Below are positions 14,415 to 15,249 of a stretch of DNA of 15,249 bases, in pieces. The notes beneath the pieces are model-generated. The model made no database searches. It had not been told where the DNA came from and saw nothing but the letters and a program-made list of their open reading frames with translations. The position numbers and the translations under genes are program-made. The DNA comes from an uncultured Ruminiclostridium sp. GTDB taxonomy: Bacteria > Bacillota > Clostridia > Oscillospirales > Ruminococcaceae. Within the stretch, counting starts at the first letter, position 1. Each line of letters begins with the position of its first letter. Where the stretch lies: contig CAKSIR010000045.1 in NCBI GenBank assembly GCA_934462775.1, positions 1 to 15,249 of the forward strand, given 5' to 3'.

Positions 14415-15085
14415 GCAAAGGAATTTTCATTACGGGAACAGGCACTGACGTGGGAAAAACCTACGCAGCTGCACTTTTGCTGAAGAAAATGCGCGAAGCT
14501 GTCAACGCGGGATACTACAAGGCTGCACTTAGCGGAGCGGAAGTCATTGACGGCAAAAGAACAGCAGTGGACGCTTACAGGGTTTGCAAAACGGCAGGGA
14601 TTGACGGCGATCCGAACGATTATGTTTCATATATCTATGACGAGGCGGTTTCTCCTCATCTTGCAGCAAGAAACGAGGGCAACCCTGTTTCATTGGATAA
14701 GGTTAAGCAGGATTTTGTTCACATATGTGATAAATATGAACAAGTGATTGTCGAAGGCAGCGGCGGCATTGTCTGTCCCATTCGCTATGACAGCGAAAAA
14801 ATCATGCTGATTGACGTAATCAAGGCGCTGAAGCTTGACGTTATCATTGTTTCAGAGACAAAGCTGGGTTCTATAAACAGTGCGGTTCTGACATACGAAT
14901 ATGCTGTAAACCATGGCATAGGAGTGCGTGGATTTATCCTCAATAATTACAATCCCGATGATGAAATGCAAAGGGACAACAAGCTCATGATAGAACAGCT
15001 GACCGGTGCGGAGATTCTGGGCATTGTTAAGGAGAACGCAGACGAAATCGAACTTTTTTGTGGAATCGACAACCTGATAAAATAA
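14411..15085 (+). CDS. bioD: Dethiobiotin synthetase BioD
   Basis: A 224-residue ATP-dependent enzyme that closes the ureido ring of 7,8-diaminopelargonic acid with CO2 to give dethiobiotin, the substrate of BioB. The P-loop GTGTDVGKT is at residues 9-17, followed by YYKAALSG (35-42) with the conserved lysine, and EGSGGIVCP for the second nucleotide and substrate site. ETKLGSINSAVLT and GFILNN are also typical. The length matches the family. The start overlaps the bioB stop. It is the last gene of the operon, as a hairpin starts one base after its stop codon; bioA and bioF are not present. Confidence 0.97.
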   Translation: MSKGIFITGTGTDVGKTYAAALLLKKMREAVNAGYYKAALSGAEVIDGKRTAVDAYRVCKTAGIDGDPNDYVSYIYDEAVSPHLAARNEGNPVSLDKVKQDFVHICDKYEQVIVEGSGGIVCPIRYDSEKIMLIDVIKALKLDVIIVSETKLGSINSAVLTYEYAVNHGIGVRGFILNNYNPDDEMQRDNKLMIEQLTGAEILGIVKENADEIELFCGIDNLIK

Positions 15086-15120
15086 AAATCTGCCCTATTG
15101 TGCTTAAATAGGGCAGATTT
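15086..15120. terminator. Terminator hairpin directly after bioD
   Basis: A perfect 14-bp inverted repeat (15086-15099 and 15107-15120) with a 7-base loop starts at the base after the bioD stop codon. On the + strand only TTT ends the stem and no T-tract follows. On the minus strand it is followed by TTTTATTTTA-like sequence, so it best stops transcription entering from the right and can also end the bio operon. Confidence 0.75.
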
Positions 15121-15156
15121 CAGTGCGTCGAAAAATACAAATTTAAAAGTTTTTGT

Positions 15157-15230
15157 CCACTTTTTTCAAAAAGTGGTGGGTACTTAGGGCAAAGCCCTAA
15201 GCCGACTTCCGCAGAAGTCGGAATACCCCA
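15157..15230. repeat. Three-hairpin intergenic repeat-like element
   Basis: Three adjacent hairpins occur: CCACTTTTT/AAAAAGTGG (15157-15176), CTTAGGGC/GCCCTAAG with loop AAA (15183-15201), and CCGACTTC/GAAGTCGG with loop CGCA (15202-15221). GGGTA (15178-15182) can pair with TACCC (15224-15228), closing hairpins two and three into a three-way junction. This looks like a dispersed palindromic repeat of the REP/BIME kind. Only one copy is in the window, so repetition elsewhere is inferred. Bases 15231-15249 show nothing further. Confidence 0.65.
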
Positions 15231-15249
15231 ATATAAAGCTATGTACTAT

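Overview
The window reads as chromosomal DNA from a low-to-mid GC, Gram-positive gut-type Firmicute, most likely a Ruminococcus-like member of the Oscillospiraceae. This is inferred from clear sigma-A promoters (TTGACA/TATAAT types), strong AGGAGG-like ribosome binding sites, clostridial FeoA/FeoB, a secreted protein with bacterial Ig-like (Big_2) repeats, and a BirA-controlled bioY-bioB-bioD operon. No species-specific marker is visible, so the taxonomy is an inference. There are 12 well-supported protein genes, no tRNA or rRNA, no CRISPR array and no recognisable transposase or phage gene.

Layout. (1) 1-172: the possible tail of a + strand gene, a strong bidirectional terminator, then an unexplained + strand promoter with RBS and ATG that meets a stop after four codons. 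(2) 173-2300: a divergent pair, an RlmD/TrmA-type RNA uridine methyltransferase (-) and a TIGR01212/YhcC-type radical SAM protein (+). (3) 2292-4844: a minus-strand two-gene operon, a cytosolic LacI-type sensor fused to a GGDEF diguanylate cyclase followed by a CheC-type phosphatase with both active sites intact. The terminator of the radical SAM gene lies inside the cheC coding region. (4) 5001-7363: the ferrous iron uptake operon feoA-feoB (-), with a DtxR-like palindrome and a large inverted repeat upstream. (5) 7540-10700: two exported proteins (-), a family-3 glycoside hydrolase-like lipoprotein with eroded catalytic motifs and an abundant-looking Big_2-repeat secreted protein. (6) 10968-11756: an SseB-family protein (-). 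(7) 11916-15085: the birA-bioY-bioB-bioD operon (+), with overlapping genes and a BirA operator over the -35 box. (8) 15086-15249: a hairpin directly after bioD and a three-hairpin repeat-like element.

How the genes work together: BirA senses biotin, charges biotin-dependent enzymes and probably represses its own operon; BioY imports biotin, while BioD and BioB carry out the last two synthetic steps. bioA, bioF and bioW are not in this window. FeoA/FeoB import Fe2+. The sensor-GGDEF/CheC pair suggests ligand-controlled cyclic-di-GMP signalling linked to a chemotaxis-type phosphatase, although no other chemotaxis gene is nearby. I see no convincing new multi-gene system. The most unusual items are the sensor-GGDEF/CheC operon, the inverted repeat before feoA, the degenerate GH3 lipoprotein, the orphan start site at the left edge and the three-way-junction repeat at the right edge.
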